Origin: SKPS01 sp964469215
Lineage (GTDB): Bacteria > Bacteroidota > Bacteroidia > Bacteroidales > SKPS01
Direction of reading: 5' to 3'
Assembly: GCA_964469215.1 (NCBI GenBank)
Contig: CAYXYB010000010.1
Location: forward strand, 1-64,000
Length of the DNA stretch: 64,000 nt
Shown here: positions 7,905 to 16,258 of the stretch, one piece after another
Layout: every line of letters starts with the position of its first letter
Position numbering within the stretch: the first letter of the stretch is position 1
Program-made: the position numbers and the translations under genes
Notes under the pieces: model-generated
Told to the model about the DNA's origin: nothing
Seen by the model: the letters and a program-made list of their open reading frames with translations, nothing else
The model's database searches: none

Positions 7905-10583
7905 TTACCCGGCAGCCCTGTCACAGGCCTTTGGGATAATAATCCTGAATTCAGCATATTCCCCCTCTTCAGAATCAACAAGCATCTCGCCGCAATGCTC
8001 CTGTACAATAATATCATAACTTAACGATAATCCAAGTCCGGTGCCCTTGCCGGGAGGCTTGGTTGTAAAAAACGGATTAAAGATCTTGTCGAGAATCTCA
8101 TGAGGTATTCCTTTACCGTTATCACGAATAATAACCTCCACCTTGTCTCTGTGATTTAATGTTCTCACAGCAAGTATGGGGAAATAAGCATCTTTAAGCT
8201 GGTTTTTCTTTTCCAGAGTGGAGTAACAGGCATTATTGATGATATTCAGAAACACCCTGCTAATGTTTTGAGGAACAACATTAACCAGTTCCAGGGTGTC
8301 GTCATAAATGGCATCTATTTTTATATTGAAATCCGGATTCTGAGCCCTCATACCATGGTATCCGAGATTCACATATTCTTTCAGTACAGAGTTTATATCC
8401 GTTGGCTGTTTCTCGCCAGCTTTCCCTCTTGAGTGCAACAGCATTCCTTTAACTATGCTATCGGCTCGCTTTCCGTGCTCATTTATTTTATTTACATTAG
8501 AACGGATATCACCTGTAATCTCCTTAAGATATTCAAGGTCATCCTGATTGAGGTAATCCGAAAGCTTCTCAATTTCTTCTTTAAGTTCATCTGCTAAATC
8601 AACAGAGAGTTCCGAGAAATTGTTGACAAAATTCAGTGGATTTTTAATTTCATGTGCAATACCAGCTGTGAGTTGTCCGAGAGAAGCCATTTTTTCTGCC
8701 TGTACCAGTTGTGCCTGAGCTGCTTTCAGATCGTTGTTTGCTTTGTTGATTTTTTCGTAGGATAAGGCATTATCGAATGCAATGGCAATGAAGTTCGCCA
8801 GGTTATTCAACATATCAAACTGGTATCTTGAATATGCATTCTTGCTAAAGCTTTGGGTGGATATTACACCGAGAACCCGCTTTTCGATCATCAGGGGGAG
8901 GTAAATGAGAGAGGCAACAGATTTTCCTTTTACAGGGGTGGCTCTTTCCGGGACATAATCTTTGTATTCTTTATCAACATCATTCATAAATACCGGACTT
9001 GAATTTTCAACACACCACACTGGGAAACGATTTTTCTCTTCCATTGATATCCCGAACGGAGGTAACTTGTTTCCATTCTCAACCGACATATTACACTCCA
9101 GTATATTCATCTCCTGGTTGTATATCATTATTAGAAAACATGAGGCACCAAGGAGATCTTTAACCTGGTCATATACCATTTCCTGGATTTCGTTAAAGTC
9201 AAGTGTTGAAGTAATTTTCCTGCCTATTTCGTTAAGCCTACGAAGGTTGTTGAAGGAAACATCAAGCTCTTTGTTCTTATTGTTCAGTTCAGCAGTTCTT
9301 TCATTAACTTTCTGTTCCAGATTACGGTTAACTTCTTCTAGTTCTTCATTTGAGATCTTAAGGTTTTCAGATGCTTTACGCAAATCTGACATTGTTTTGT
9401 CTAGAGTTTCCTGCATGTAAATAAATGATGTATTCAGTCTGCCTATCTCATCCCTCGACTTTATTTTGGGCAATGCAACAGAGAAATCCCCTAATGCAAA
9501 CCTGCCGGTTGCCTGGGTAAGACTTCGAAGTGGCCGGGTGATAGACCGGGAAATGACAATGATGACAACAAGCATGATAACCAACCCACCTATACCCAGA
9601 TAGATAAGATTGATAAAAAGATTATTGGCATCCGCCATAAATTCCTCAACAGGAAATACAACACCTAAAGACCAGTTATTTGTAGCAAGGGGTGCGTAGG
9701 CAATCCAGCTTAGTTTTCCGGTCATCAGGTTTCTGTAACTGAACTCAGCAAAACTTGATTTGCCATGTATCATGTTCCTTCCAATGGCATGCAGCTCGGA
9801 TGATTTCTGTGCATCTGCAATGGTAAAAAGTGATTCATTAATTATCAAATCCCTGTTGGGATGAGAAATCATGGCACCGTTACCAGATATAAGAAAACTG
9901 TAACCAGTTTCATAAACTTTAATCTCTGAAACCATCTTCTGAAGCCAGTCAAGTGATATGTCGATGGTTAATATCCCAACAAATTGCAGAGTTTCGTTTA
10001 TTGTTCTGTGCAAAGGCACAGAATATGTGGACATTAGCACATTTCCGCCACCTTCATCAAAATATGGTTCACTCCACATCGGTTTGTTAAGCTCTTTCGG
10101 GATCTGATACCAGTCCATCGTAAAATAATTGTAACTCTCATCAGTGAGGGTGGTATATTTTATTTTACCATTGGTTTTGTAAAAATATGGAGCAAAAAGC
10201 TTTTCAGAAGAATCAATGAACCAGGGTTCAAGTGCCAATGCGGCTCCATATATTTCAGGATTGTTCTCTACCATCATCTTTAAAATGGCAATCAACTCCG
10301 GTTTTGAAAAATCTGATGATTCCACAATCCTGGAAAAATTGTCAGGAATTTTCTGGGCAGAACCCAGTATCTTATCAATTTCATGAACTGTTGAAACTGT
10401 AAGGTGTTCCGCATTTATTTTCAGGTTCTTCTTGACAATTTTTTCTGAGATATTGTAATTGTACAGAAATGCAACAGAAAATATCAAAGCTGCACTGGTA
10501 AAGATGTAAAGAATAAGCTTAAAAGCCAGTTTCTTCTCCCTTGTGTCCAGATGTCTTAAGGCGCTGATAATCGGATTTTTCAT
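7905..10583 (-). CDS. Membrane sensor histidine kinase (dCache-HAMP-GAF-HisKA-HATPase)
   Basis: An 892-residue inner-membrane kinase. A first membrane segment (about 18-44) and a second (about 325-350) bracket an extracytoplasmic dCache-type sensor. A HAMP domain (about 350-400, ITRPLRSLTQATGRFALGDF) is followed by a coiled coil (400-450), a GAF domain (about 455-610) and the kinase core. The H-box is MASLGQLTAGIAHEIKNPLN with phospho-acceptor His644. The ATP domain (about 760-888) has the N-box (FLNIINNACYS), DNGKGIP and GKGTGLGLS. It lies 29 bp after the binding-protein gene and 31 bp before the receiver-phosphatase, so signal input, kinase and output are contiguous. A (TCAA)4 repeat sits 7 bp upstream of its start codon. 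Confidence 0.93.
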   Translation of the reverse strand: MKNPIISALRHLDTREKKLAFKLILYIFTSAALIFSVAFLYNYNISEKIVKKNLKINAEHLTVSTVHEIDKILGSAQKIPDNFSRIVESSDFSKPELIAILKMMVENNPEIYGAALALEPWFIDSSEKLFAPYFYKTNGKIKYTTLTDESYNYFTMDWYQIPKELNKPMWSEPYFDEGGGNVLMSTYSVPLHRTINETLQFVGILTIDISLDWLQKMVSEIKVYETGYSFLISGNGAMISHPNRDLIINESLFTIADAQKSSELHAIGRNMIHGKSSFAEFSYRNLMTGKLSWIAYAPLATNNWSLGVVFPVEEFMADANNLFINLIYLGIGGLVIMLVVIIVISRSITRPLRSLTQATGRFALGDFSVALPKIKSRDEIGRLNTSFIYMQETLDKTMSDLRKASENLKISNEELEEVNRNLEQKVNERTAELNNKNKELDVSFNNLRRLNEIGRKITSTLDFNEIQEMVYDQVKDLLGASCFLIMIYNQEMNILECNMSVENGNKLPPFGISMEEKNRFPVWCVENSSPVFMNDVDKEYKDYVPERATPVKGKSVASLIYLPLMIEKRVLGVISTQSFSKNAYSRYQFDMLNNLANFIAIAFDNALSYEKINKANNDLKAAQAQLVQAEKMASLGQLTAGIAHEIKNPLNFVNNFSELSVDLADELKEEIEKLSDYLNQDDLEYLKEITGDIRSNVNKINEHGKRADSIVKGMLLHSRGKAGEKQPTDINSVLKEYVNLGYHGMRAQNPDFNIKIDAIYDDTLELVNVVPQNISRVFLNIINNACYSTLEKKNQLKDAYFPILAVRTLNHRDKVEVIIRDNGKGIPHEILDKIFNPFFTTKPPGKGTGLGLSLSYDIIVQEHCGEMLVDSEEGEYAEFRIIIPKACDRAAG

Positions 10584-10589
10584 AATGGA

Positions 10590-10605
10590 TCAATCAATCA
10601 ATCAA
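10590..10605. repeat. (TCAA)4 tetranucleotide repeat in the histidine kinase leader
   Basis: Four perfect copies of TCAA (plus partial flanking units) lie 7-22 bp upstream of the minus-strand start codon at 10583, in the 29-bp gap after the binding-protein gene. This is the position of a ribosome binding site, so copy number could affect translation. Confidence 0.85.
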
Positions 10606-10612
10606 TCGATAA

Positions 10613-11698
10613 CTATTTTAGTACCGGGATAAAAAACTGTTTGTATGGTGGAATATGATCAATCAGTCCATTCTCGAGCAGTATCTCACCGACTGACAGA
10701 TAATCTTTTTCGTGGAGCATAGTGTTGATTTTTTTCCTTGCATCAGGGTTATAGAGGTCCTTATACCTGTCAAGCATCCATCGCTGATGAACTTTGTTGG
10801 CAGGCAGATTAAGAGCTTTCGAATATTTAACAACAACCGCCACTGCCTCCTCCGGGTTGTTGAAAGCGTAAAGCCACCCTTCGAATGTTGCCTTTATGAA
10901 ATCTGCACATAATTGGGAATCTTTCTCCAAAAGTGATGACATGCAATAGATTCCGTCTTCAAGAAAATTCAGGCCATAATCAGCAAAGAAGAATGTGTTA
11001 AGTTCATCAGGGTTCAGGCCGGCACTCAGCAGGGAATGGTATTCATCGAACCAGTTTGCAATTGTGATATCAACACCATCCATCAGAAACAGATTGTTTG
11101 TGCTTCCTATGGGAATGATCTTCACATCAAGGTTGTTTTTCTTGAATAAAGCTTGAGGCTGTAGTTCATACCCTTCCCAGATGCCTGCTTTTTTTCCGTT
11201 CATATCCCCAAGCTTGCTGATACCGCTCCTTTTTTTTGTGATGAGCATCAGAGAAGATTGAGTGGAAGGTTGTGCAATATTCACAATATCAGTGCCTGAA
11301 GCTTTTAGCTCAATGGCATTGGCCAGCCAGATTGCGGCGAAATCAACCTTTCCCTCTTTGAGCAATTGTGTTGATGTTATGAAGGGCTGATATGGGTGGA
11401 TTTTTAGTGATATGCCATACTTCTTGTAAATACCCTTTTCAACCCCCATATAATACCCGGCAAATTGTGCATTGGTAATCCAATATGGTAAGAAAACAAT
11501 TTCTTTCAGAGAATCGTTATGTTGTTGGTTCTCCTTGACTATATGTTCATTGCCTTCTGAATCTTTTATTTTGAAGTGATTGCACCCCAACATCAGCAAT
11601 AAAAGATTCGGGATAACAGCTAAAATTGTAAAAAGGAAAGAATTGACATTCTTACCTTTTTTTTTGCATATTGATGAACCTTCTTTTTCCTGGAGCAT
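10613..11698 (-). CDS. NMT1/THI5-like substrate-binding lipoprotein
   Basis: A 361-residue exported protein of the periplasmic type 2 binding fold (SsuA/THI5/NMT1-like). The N-terminal segment ends in LLLLMLGCNH, a plausible lipobox with Cys39, after a charged start. Family-like stretches are FAGYYMGVEKGIYKKYG, DFAAIWLANAIELKASG and NIAQPSTQSSLM. The family usually delivers thiamine precursors, sulfonates or nitrate-like ligands to an ABC transporter, but no permease or ATPase gene is present. Its place between an RsbW-like kinase (17 bp) and a sensor kinase (29 bp) suggests that it works as a ligand sensor for the kinase rather than in uptake; that is inference. The ligand is unknown. Confidence 0.8.
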   Translation of the reverse strand: MLQEKEGSSICKKKGKNVNSFLFTILAVIPNLLLLMLGCNHFKIKDSEGNEHIVKENQQHNDSLKEIVFLPYWITNAQFAGYYMGVEKGIYKKYGISLKIHPYQPFITSTQLLKEGKVDFAAIWLANAIELKASGTDIVNIAQPSTQSSLMLITKKRSGISKLGDMNGKKAGIWEGYELQPQALFKKNNLDVKIIPIGSTNNLFLMDGVDITIANWFDEYHSLLSAGLNPDELNTFFFADYGLNFLEDGIYCMSSLLEKDSQLCADFIKATFEGWLYAFNNPEEAVAVVVKYSKALNLPANKVHQRWMLDRYKDLYNPDARKKINTMLHEKDYLSVGEILLENGLIDHIPPYKQFFIPVLK

Positions 11699-11715
11699 TG
11701 ATAATCTGTATTATG

Positions 11716-12177
11716 TTACGAGCCGATATATTTTTCCATGTACAAATAATTGAATTTATTTACCCGTTGGTAAGCTACCGTGTCCATCATGGTTTTTATG
11801 AGGTATATTCCCAGGCCTCCAACCGCTCTTTCGTCTGCACCGGAGGTTAAATCGGGATCCTCTTTCTTTGTCGGATCATAAGGGATACCGTCATCTTTCA
11901 GCGAAATCCTGATAATATTATCATTCTTTTCAAAAAACAATTCTATGGTATGAGAATTAATATCAGAATAACCGTAATTCACAATGTTGGTAAAAGCCTC
12001 TTCCAGAACCAGGTTAAAAGTCATAACATGTTCAGGGGTGAGCAGCCATTCAGAAGCCAATCCCTCAATAAATGTAGTGATCTTTTCCAGTTCACTCAGT
12101 TGATTTTTCAGAGTTAACCCGACAGATAGTGTATTGTTTCCCATGAATGAATATTGAACTTTGGTATGCTCATGCAA
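11716..12177 (-). CDS. RsbW-like ATP-binding anti-sigma/serine kinase
   Basis: A 153-residue GHKL ATPase of the RsbW/SpoIIAB type, which phosphorylates a STAS antagonist and sequesters a partner protein. The N-box is NLVLEEAFTNIVNYGY (about residues 54-69), the G1 region is KDDGIPYDP, and the G2-like loop is AVGGLGIYLIKTMMD. Length is typical. Its start overlaps the end of the STAS gene by 8 bp, indicating translational coupling, as is usual for antagonist-kinase pairs. No sigma factor is encoded nearby, so the regulated partner is unknown. Confidence 0.9.
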   Translation of the reverse strand: MHEHTKVQYSFMGNNTLSVGLTLKNQLSELEKITTFIEGLASEWLLTPEHVMTFNLVLEEAFTNIVNYGYSDINSHTIELFFEKNDNIIRISLKDDGIPYDPTKKEDPDLTSGADERAVGGLGIYLIKTMMDTVAYQRVNKFNYLYMEKYIGS

Positions 12178-12502
12178 TATATTTCAAAGCTTCTTCCATG
12201 GTGTTGCAAATGGTAAATATGGAATCAAACCCTGAAATACGGAAAATCTGAAGCACCTGAGGTTGAAGTTCGCACAAACACACCTTCCCAGACGTTTTCA
12301 ATTTTTTGGCTACCATCAGGAATACCCTAAGCCCTGAGCTGCTGATATATTCAAGCTCTTTTAGATCGATAATGAGTTTGGATGTACCCGAACTGATGCT
12401 TGCGAAAACCGAATTCTCAAACTGCTGAGAGTTGAGGGCATCTATTTTGCCTTTAATAGATAGTGTTTCCACATTGTTTTGAATGCTCTTTCTGATTTCC
12501 AT
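12170..12502 (-). CDS. STAS-domain anti-sigma factor antagonist (RsbV/SpoIIAA-like)
   Basis: A 110-residue single STAS domain. The central IDLKELEYISSSGLRVFL is the family signature, with the phosphorylatable serine being Ser55 or Ser56 in YISSSGLR. Length and the closing ISGFDSIF segment are typical. It is expected to bind the RsbW-like kinase when unphosphorylated and to be dephosphorylated by the receiver-PP2C protein of the same operon. It overlaps the kinase gene by 8 bp and lies 63 bp after the GPP34 gene. Confidence 0.93.
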   Translation of the reverse strand: MEIRKSIQNNVETLSIKGKIDALNSQQFENSVFASISSGTSKLIIDLKELEYISSSGLRVFLMVAKKLKTSGKVCLCELQPQVLQIFRISGFDSIFTICNTMEEALKYIA

Positions 12503-12565
12503 GCTTTTAGGTTGATAATAGGATTTGACTTCTAGAACTCCTGGTTTTTGCTGTTTGTAAAATGA

Positions 12566-13459
12566 TCAGGCACCACCTCCGAAGATGTGGGCATGGTAAC
12601 CGTAGCTTTTTACAAAGTATTTGTCTTTAATATGGTGATAGTAAATGTCGGCTGTGCCCGATTCTCTGATGAAATCAATAGTTTTAAGATATTGTCCGGT
12701 ACCTTTACGCAACCAGGAGGGCAGATCATTGTCGTCTGAGATCCTGAATTTATCCTTCATCTCCTGAACCAGAAGTTCAAGTTTCTCTTCAGGAGTTTTG
12801 GCACTTTTAATACTTTTGGCCAGTGAGGCAAAAGGGGTTGTAACCAACTCAGATAATGCTCCGGAGATAGCCTGCCCGATAAGGTCCATTTTTGCAATCT
12901 GCTCAATGCGATTTTTGCATTGTGAAATCTCACTTTCCGAAAAGGCCAGGCTGTGAAGGCCACCGTAGTGAAGGATGCTGATGATCACTATATCTCTGAT
13001 TTCAGGAATATCGTCGCTAAAAACAAGATCTCTCACTCTTGCTCTCACCTCTTTTATCTCCCTGTCCTTTATCACAGGGTATTTCCTTTTTGAGAAAAAC
13101 CAGAGCATCTTCTGGTTTTCAATTTTAAGCACTTTTTTAAGAGCCAGGTCAGCAACCAGGTACTCTGCAAATTCGCCGGAGCGGATTGCTATCTGGGATA
13201 TCCAGTACGATGGCTTATGCAGCTCACCAGTGGTGTTTACCATCTGAAGTGTTTCGTCAAGAACAATATTTCCGGTAGGTTTGTCATTTACCGGTATAAG
13301 ATTTTCTAGATCTGAATCCAGACGATTTTGAAGGGCCAGATCCATAAGTACCGATGCCGCCAGTATGACGTCGAAACGTTTGGTGCCGGGAATAATGCCT
13401 CCGCTATCACTAACTTTCAGAAGCAAAACCTCTTCGGGGATAGATAAAAAGTGTTCCAT
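12566..13459 (-). CDS. GOLPH3/VPS74 (GPP34) family protein
   Basis: A 297-residue mostly helical protein that matches the GPP34 family. The N-terminal SIPEEVLLLKVSDSGGIIP, then ASVLMDLALQNRLD, follow the start of eukaryotic GOLPH3 and bacterial homologues. Eukaryotic members bind phosphatidylinositol-4-phosphate and glycosyltransferase tails; bacterial roles are undefined. The central helices (VRDLVFSDDIPEIRDIVIISILHY) correspond to the family's bundle. No signal peptide or membrane segment is present. It is the first gene of the signalling operon, with a perfect -7 box about 119 bp upstream. Its presence in a partner-switching operon suggests that it is an effector or membrane-linked partner, which is inference. 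Confidence 0.85.
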   Translation of the reverse strand: MEHFLSIPEEVLLLKVSDSGGIIPGTKRFDVILAASVLMDLALQNRLDSDLENLIPVNDKPTGNIVLDETLQMVNTTGELHKPSYWISQIAIRSGEFAEYLVADLALKKVLKIENQKMLWFFSKRKYPVIKDREIKEVRARVRDLVFSDDIPEIRDIVIISILHYGGLHSLAFSESEISQCKNRIEQIAKMDLIGQAISGALSELVTTPFASLAKSIKSAKTPEEKLELLVQEMKDKFRISDDNDLPSWLRKGTGQYLKTIDFIRESGTADIYYHHIKDKYFVKSYGYHAHIFGGGA

Positions 13460-13577
13460 GCTTTGTTTTTTAATCGTTCAGCCAATAATGATGATCTGTT
13501 TTATATCGGTTAATAATCTGACAGGATGCGTAAAAACAAATAGTGCAGGCATCACCTGCCAGAAGCACTTTACTGGT

Positions 13578-13585
13578 CAAAGATA
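13578..13585 (-). promoter_or_regulatory. Candidate -7 box of the signalling operon
   Basis: On the minus strand, TATCTTTG is a perfect match to TAnnTTTG, 119 bp upstream of the GPP34 start. No good TTG element was found at the expected distance, so the call rests on the -7 box alone. Confidence 0.4.
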
Positions 13586-13626
13586 GGAAAAATTAAATCC
13601 GGTGCATTTTTGCCTGCATTTTATTC

Positions 13627-14049
13627 TTAAGGGTATTGCGACTTCAAATGATCAATGGTGGTTGCTATTAATTTCCTGAGGATTTCTTTGTCTATGTCAG
13701 AGAACTTTTTAATGTATATACAGGCTTTGCCCATCTGGAACTTTCCCAACTTTTTCACCAAATCATCCTGGCCGGCACATCCTGAATAAACATATAAAGA
13801 AATTGCTGCTTTTCTTGGTGAGAAACCCACAAGAGGCCAATCCCCCTCCTGCCGACTTCTCTGAGATTTGTAATGGTATGATCCGAATCCGATAATTGAG
13901 CCACCCCACATTTTGGGCTCCTGTTTTGTGACATCCTGCATAAAAGCAAGAATCTCAAAGCTGTCTTTTTTCTTTTGTTCAGAATCTGCATAAGTGTTGA
14001 TGAAATCAACTACATCTGCATCAGTTTGTTTCGTTTTTATTTCTGCCAT
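13627..14049 (-). CDS. DUF1801 family protein
   Basis: A 140-residue cytosolic protein of the DUF1801 (YdhG-like) family. Supporting stretches are DVVDFINTYADSEQKKKDSFEIL, the MWGGSIIGFGSY motif, GFSPRKAAISLYV and GKACIYIKKFSDID, which follow the family order along its whole length. The biochemical function of the family is not established; distant members are iron-binding, YdhG/frataxin-like folds. It is a single gene with a perfect -7 box (TACTTTTG on the minus strand, 14141-14148) 92 bp upstream. It is not obviously linked to the operon that follows. Confidence 0.85.
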   Translation of the reverse strand: MAEIKTKQTDADVVDFINTYADSEQKKKDSFEILAFMQDVTKQEPKMWGGSIIGFGSYHYKSQRSRQEGDWPLVGFSPRKAAISLYVYSGCAGQDDLVKKLGKFQMGKACIYIKKFSDIDKEILRKLIATTIDHLKSQYP

Positions 14050-14140
14050 TGATATAATGTTTCATGGTTCGGACTAATAATTCCCTGTATTCCATCTTCA
14101 AGATTCCCTTTAAGGAAAATCATTTTCTCGTCCAGTTTGA

Positions 14141-14148
14141 CAAAAGTA
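14141..14148 (-). promoter_or_regulatory. Candidate -7 box of the DUF1801 gene
   Basis: CAAAAGTA on the + strand reads TACTTTTG on the minus strand, a perfect TAnnTTTG, 92 bp upstream of the DUF1801 start codon. The -33 element is not clear. Confidence 0.35.
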
Positions 14149-14199
14149 ATGAAGATTGAGTTAGTGCCGAAAACTCTTTAATAAGGAAATCAGCTTGGT

Positions 14200-14350
14200 T
14201 TGATCTTTGTTTTTTAGCGTCTACGTACCATAGCGAAATTTTTTCTCGCGAAGCCTCAAAGCTGCAAAGCTGCACTTGTGCTGAGCAGCCGAAACAAAGC
14301 TTATCATCGACTGCTTTTTGCGTTCTAGCACCTTTGCAGTTAAAAGCGTT
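14200..14350. other. Intergenic region with degenerate CGCAAAG/CTTTGC-type sequence
   Basis: The 415-bp gap 14050-14464 has no gene. Within it, stretches such as CGCGAAGCCTCAAAGCTGCA near 14253-14272 and TTTTTGCGTTCTAGCACCTT near 14316-14335 look like degenerate inverted copies of one unit. Similar text occurs at 55077-55205 and around 61840-61900. No coding potential or terminator was seen. Confidence 0.35.
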
Positions 14351-14464
14351 TTCAGAATGAAGTAAATCATCATTTCATTTCACAAATCTAAAACATTTCC
14401 CCATCTTCGCTGTTTCATAAAAAAGAGAAATCATTAAACAAATTAACAATTAACAATTATTCTT

Positions 14465-14989
14465 ATGGCAACAATTAATCTTAAAGGTAACCCCATCAAT
14501 ACAATTGGCCAATTACCGTCAGTGGGAGCTAAAGCCCCTTCATTCAATCTGGTAAAAACCAATCTCTCGATGCTGACTCTGGATGAGCTGTTGGGTAAAA
14601 AAATTCTGTTGAATATTTTCCCAAGCCTCGACACAGACGTTTGCGCCGCATCTGTAAGGCATTTCAACAAGGCAGCAGGCAAGTTGGAAAACAGCGTTGT
14701 GGTTTGTGTTTCAAAGGATCTTCCGTTTGCCCATGGTCGCTTCTGCACAACTGAAGGGCTTAATAATGTGGTTACGGCATCCGATTTCCGCGATGGTAAA
14801 TTCGGGAATGACTACGGCCTTACCATAACAGATGGCCCTCTTGCCGGACTTCACAGCCGCGCCGTTGTGGTAGTTGACGAAAGGGGAGAGGTTGTTTATA
14901 CAGAACAGGTTCCCGACATTGTGTCTGAACCCGATTATGAATCGGCACTGAAAGCACTCAGGGGGGAGAAGAGTGGTGCTGGTATTTGA
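14465..14989 (+). CDS. tpx: Thiol peroxidase (Tpx, atypical 2-Cys peroxiredoxin)
   Basis: A 174-residue cytosolic thioredoxin-fold peroxidase that reduces hydrogen peroxide and alkyl hydroperoxides with thioredoxin. The peroxidatic Cys60 sits in the FPSLDTDVC motif and the resolving Cys94 in GRFCTTEG, with the 34-residue spacing of E. coli Tpx. The N-terminal LKGNPINTIGQLPSVG and the C-terminal VPDIVSEPDY motif confirm the Tpx subfamily. Length is slightly above the usual 167. The ATG at 14465 is preceded by an AT-rich leader holding two copies of TTAACAA (14443-14456). The gene stands alone. Confidence 0.96.
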   Translation: MATINLKGNPINTIGQLPSVGAKAPSFNLVKTNLSMLTLDELLGKKILLNIFPSLDTDVCAASVRHFNKAAGKLENSVVVCVSKDLPFAHGRFCTTEGLNNVVTASDFRDGKFGNDYGLTITDGPLAGLHSRAVVVVDERGEVVYTEQVPDIVSEPDYESALKALRGEKSGAGI

Positions 14990-15258
14990 TTGAACAGGCT
15001 CCTGCTGTGTCCTTTGCCATCGGTCTGGATAAGGTCGGCACTGATCCCGATTTAACTTACCAACGCTTTTTAAACACCGGCAGCTCTGCTTTTGGAAAGG
15101 TCAAGGTTGCTTATGGCATTTCCATCAATGTCAGTATGACCTACAATTATGATCTTTACATTGGGGATGTCTGTAAGAATTGTTGAGGATTTGTTTCCGG
15201 AGAAGTTGTGGATATAGATGAAGTCAGAAGTCGTGAAATCTTGTCCTCCTTTTGTTTC

Positions 15259-16065
15259 TTATTTGTCTTTTATAAGTCGTACCGAATTGCCGGAACCATG
15301 TGGACTGCTTTCAATGATGAATTCATATCCTTCACTGCTCAGACTATATGAATAAGGGTCTTGAATAATGCGATTATTATCTAAAACTATTGCTTTTTCA
15401 GATATTGTTGAACTCCAGGAAGAAAACATCTTTCCTTTCATGAAGAATGCTCCAAGGTTATTACGAAAACCTCCGGGAATAGTAGAAAATCCGCTACTGT
15501 TGTTCTTTGATATTTCAGTTCCAATAATTCCGGGATGAGGAGTATAGTACTCTTCAAAATAATCATCATAAAATTTATCATTGATACTCCAGTGATCCCA
15601 GCAACTATCCTGTGATGCCATAGATTTAGCAATTTTATTTCCTGATTTGCTAAGATCCCAATTGAAACCATTGTTAATCAGATAGTTTTTTAAGGTATCG
15701 AGCTCCGCTTTGGTCGGTATATGCCAGCCTTTTGGTGCAAGTTTACCTGTAATTACGGCATACCAGTTATATAATGCCCCGTATTTTGTTTTATTTTGAA
15801 TATCATTTGAATACCAGCAGTATTGAGGGATCGGTTTGCTCCAATCATCGTTTTTAGTACCTGACTTAATTGAGGTACCATCATTGTATTTTGTTGTCCG
15901 CAAATTTTCGACAGTCCAAACCTGATCTCCGATTTTGACTGTTGTATAAATATTTCCATCGATGTCGGTTATAGTAGAATCGTTCAGATCAGTTGTTGGA
16001 ACATAACCCGTCAAACACAACCCTGCGAAAAAAATCCCGATAATTTTCAAGCATGTGATTTTCAT
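15259..16065 (-). CDS. Exported FISUMP-domain protein
   Basis: A 268-residue protein with an N-terminal signal sequence (residues 1-20, KIIGIFFAGLCLTG; a cysteine is present but not in a good lipobox). Residues about 33-265 form a FISUMP (Fibrobacter succinogenes major paralogous) domain: DIDGNIYTTVKIGDQVWTVENL at the start, the YGALYNWYAV motif, PKGWHIPTKAEL, a GGFRNN loop and the closing GNSVRLIKD. This domain is common on the surface of Bacteroidota and Fibrobacterota; its function is unknown. The gene is isolated, 193 bp after the end of the large surface-protein operon on the same strand, and could be a read-through member of it. Confidence 0.88.
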   Translation of the reverse strand: MKITCLKIIGIFFAGLCLTGYVPTTDLNDSTITDIDGNIYTTVKIGDQVWTVENLRTTKYNDGTSIKSGTKNDDWSKPIPQYCWYSNDIQNKTKYGALYNWYAVITGKLAPKGWHIPTKAELDTLKNYLINNGFNWDLSKSGNKIAKSMASQDSCWDHWSINDKFYDDYFEEYYTPHPGIIGTEISKNNSSGFSTIPGGFRNNLGAFFMKGKMFSSWSSTISEKAIVLDNNRIIQDPYSYSLSSEGYEFIIESSPHGSGNSVRLIKDK

Positions 16066-16258
16066 TTAATCTCCTGTTTTATTTGTTTACAACTAATTAT
16101 AGTTTTTAAAGCTGTTCTGTTTTAATTATGAGGAATCTTCAATGCACACGTACCGCTGAGTTAATATATAATTGACAACAGAAGGGCGTGTCTTAATATT
16201 GACTATTCTTTGTTTTATTAAAAAACAATACTGAATCCTTATCTTCCCAGAGCTGAAT

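Noticed and set aside
14986..15186. 66-codon frame starting TTG right after tpx
   Set aside because: It begins inside the end of tpx with a TTG, has no recognised motif and no sign of a leader; it may be a decayed fragment of an exported protein, but it cannot be supported as a gene.
16210..16228. AT-only hairpin TTGTTTT-attaa-AAAACAA downstream of the surface operon
   Set aside because: No GC pairs of use and no T tract of note; too weak to call a terminator.
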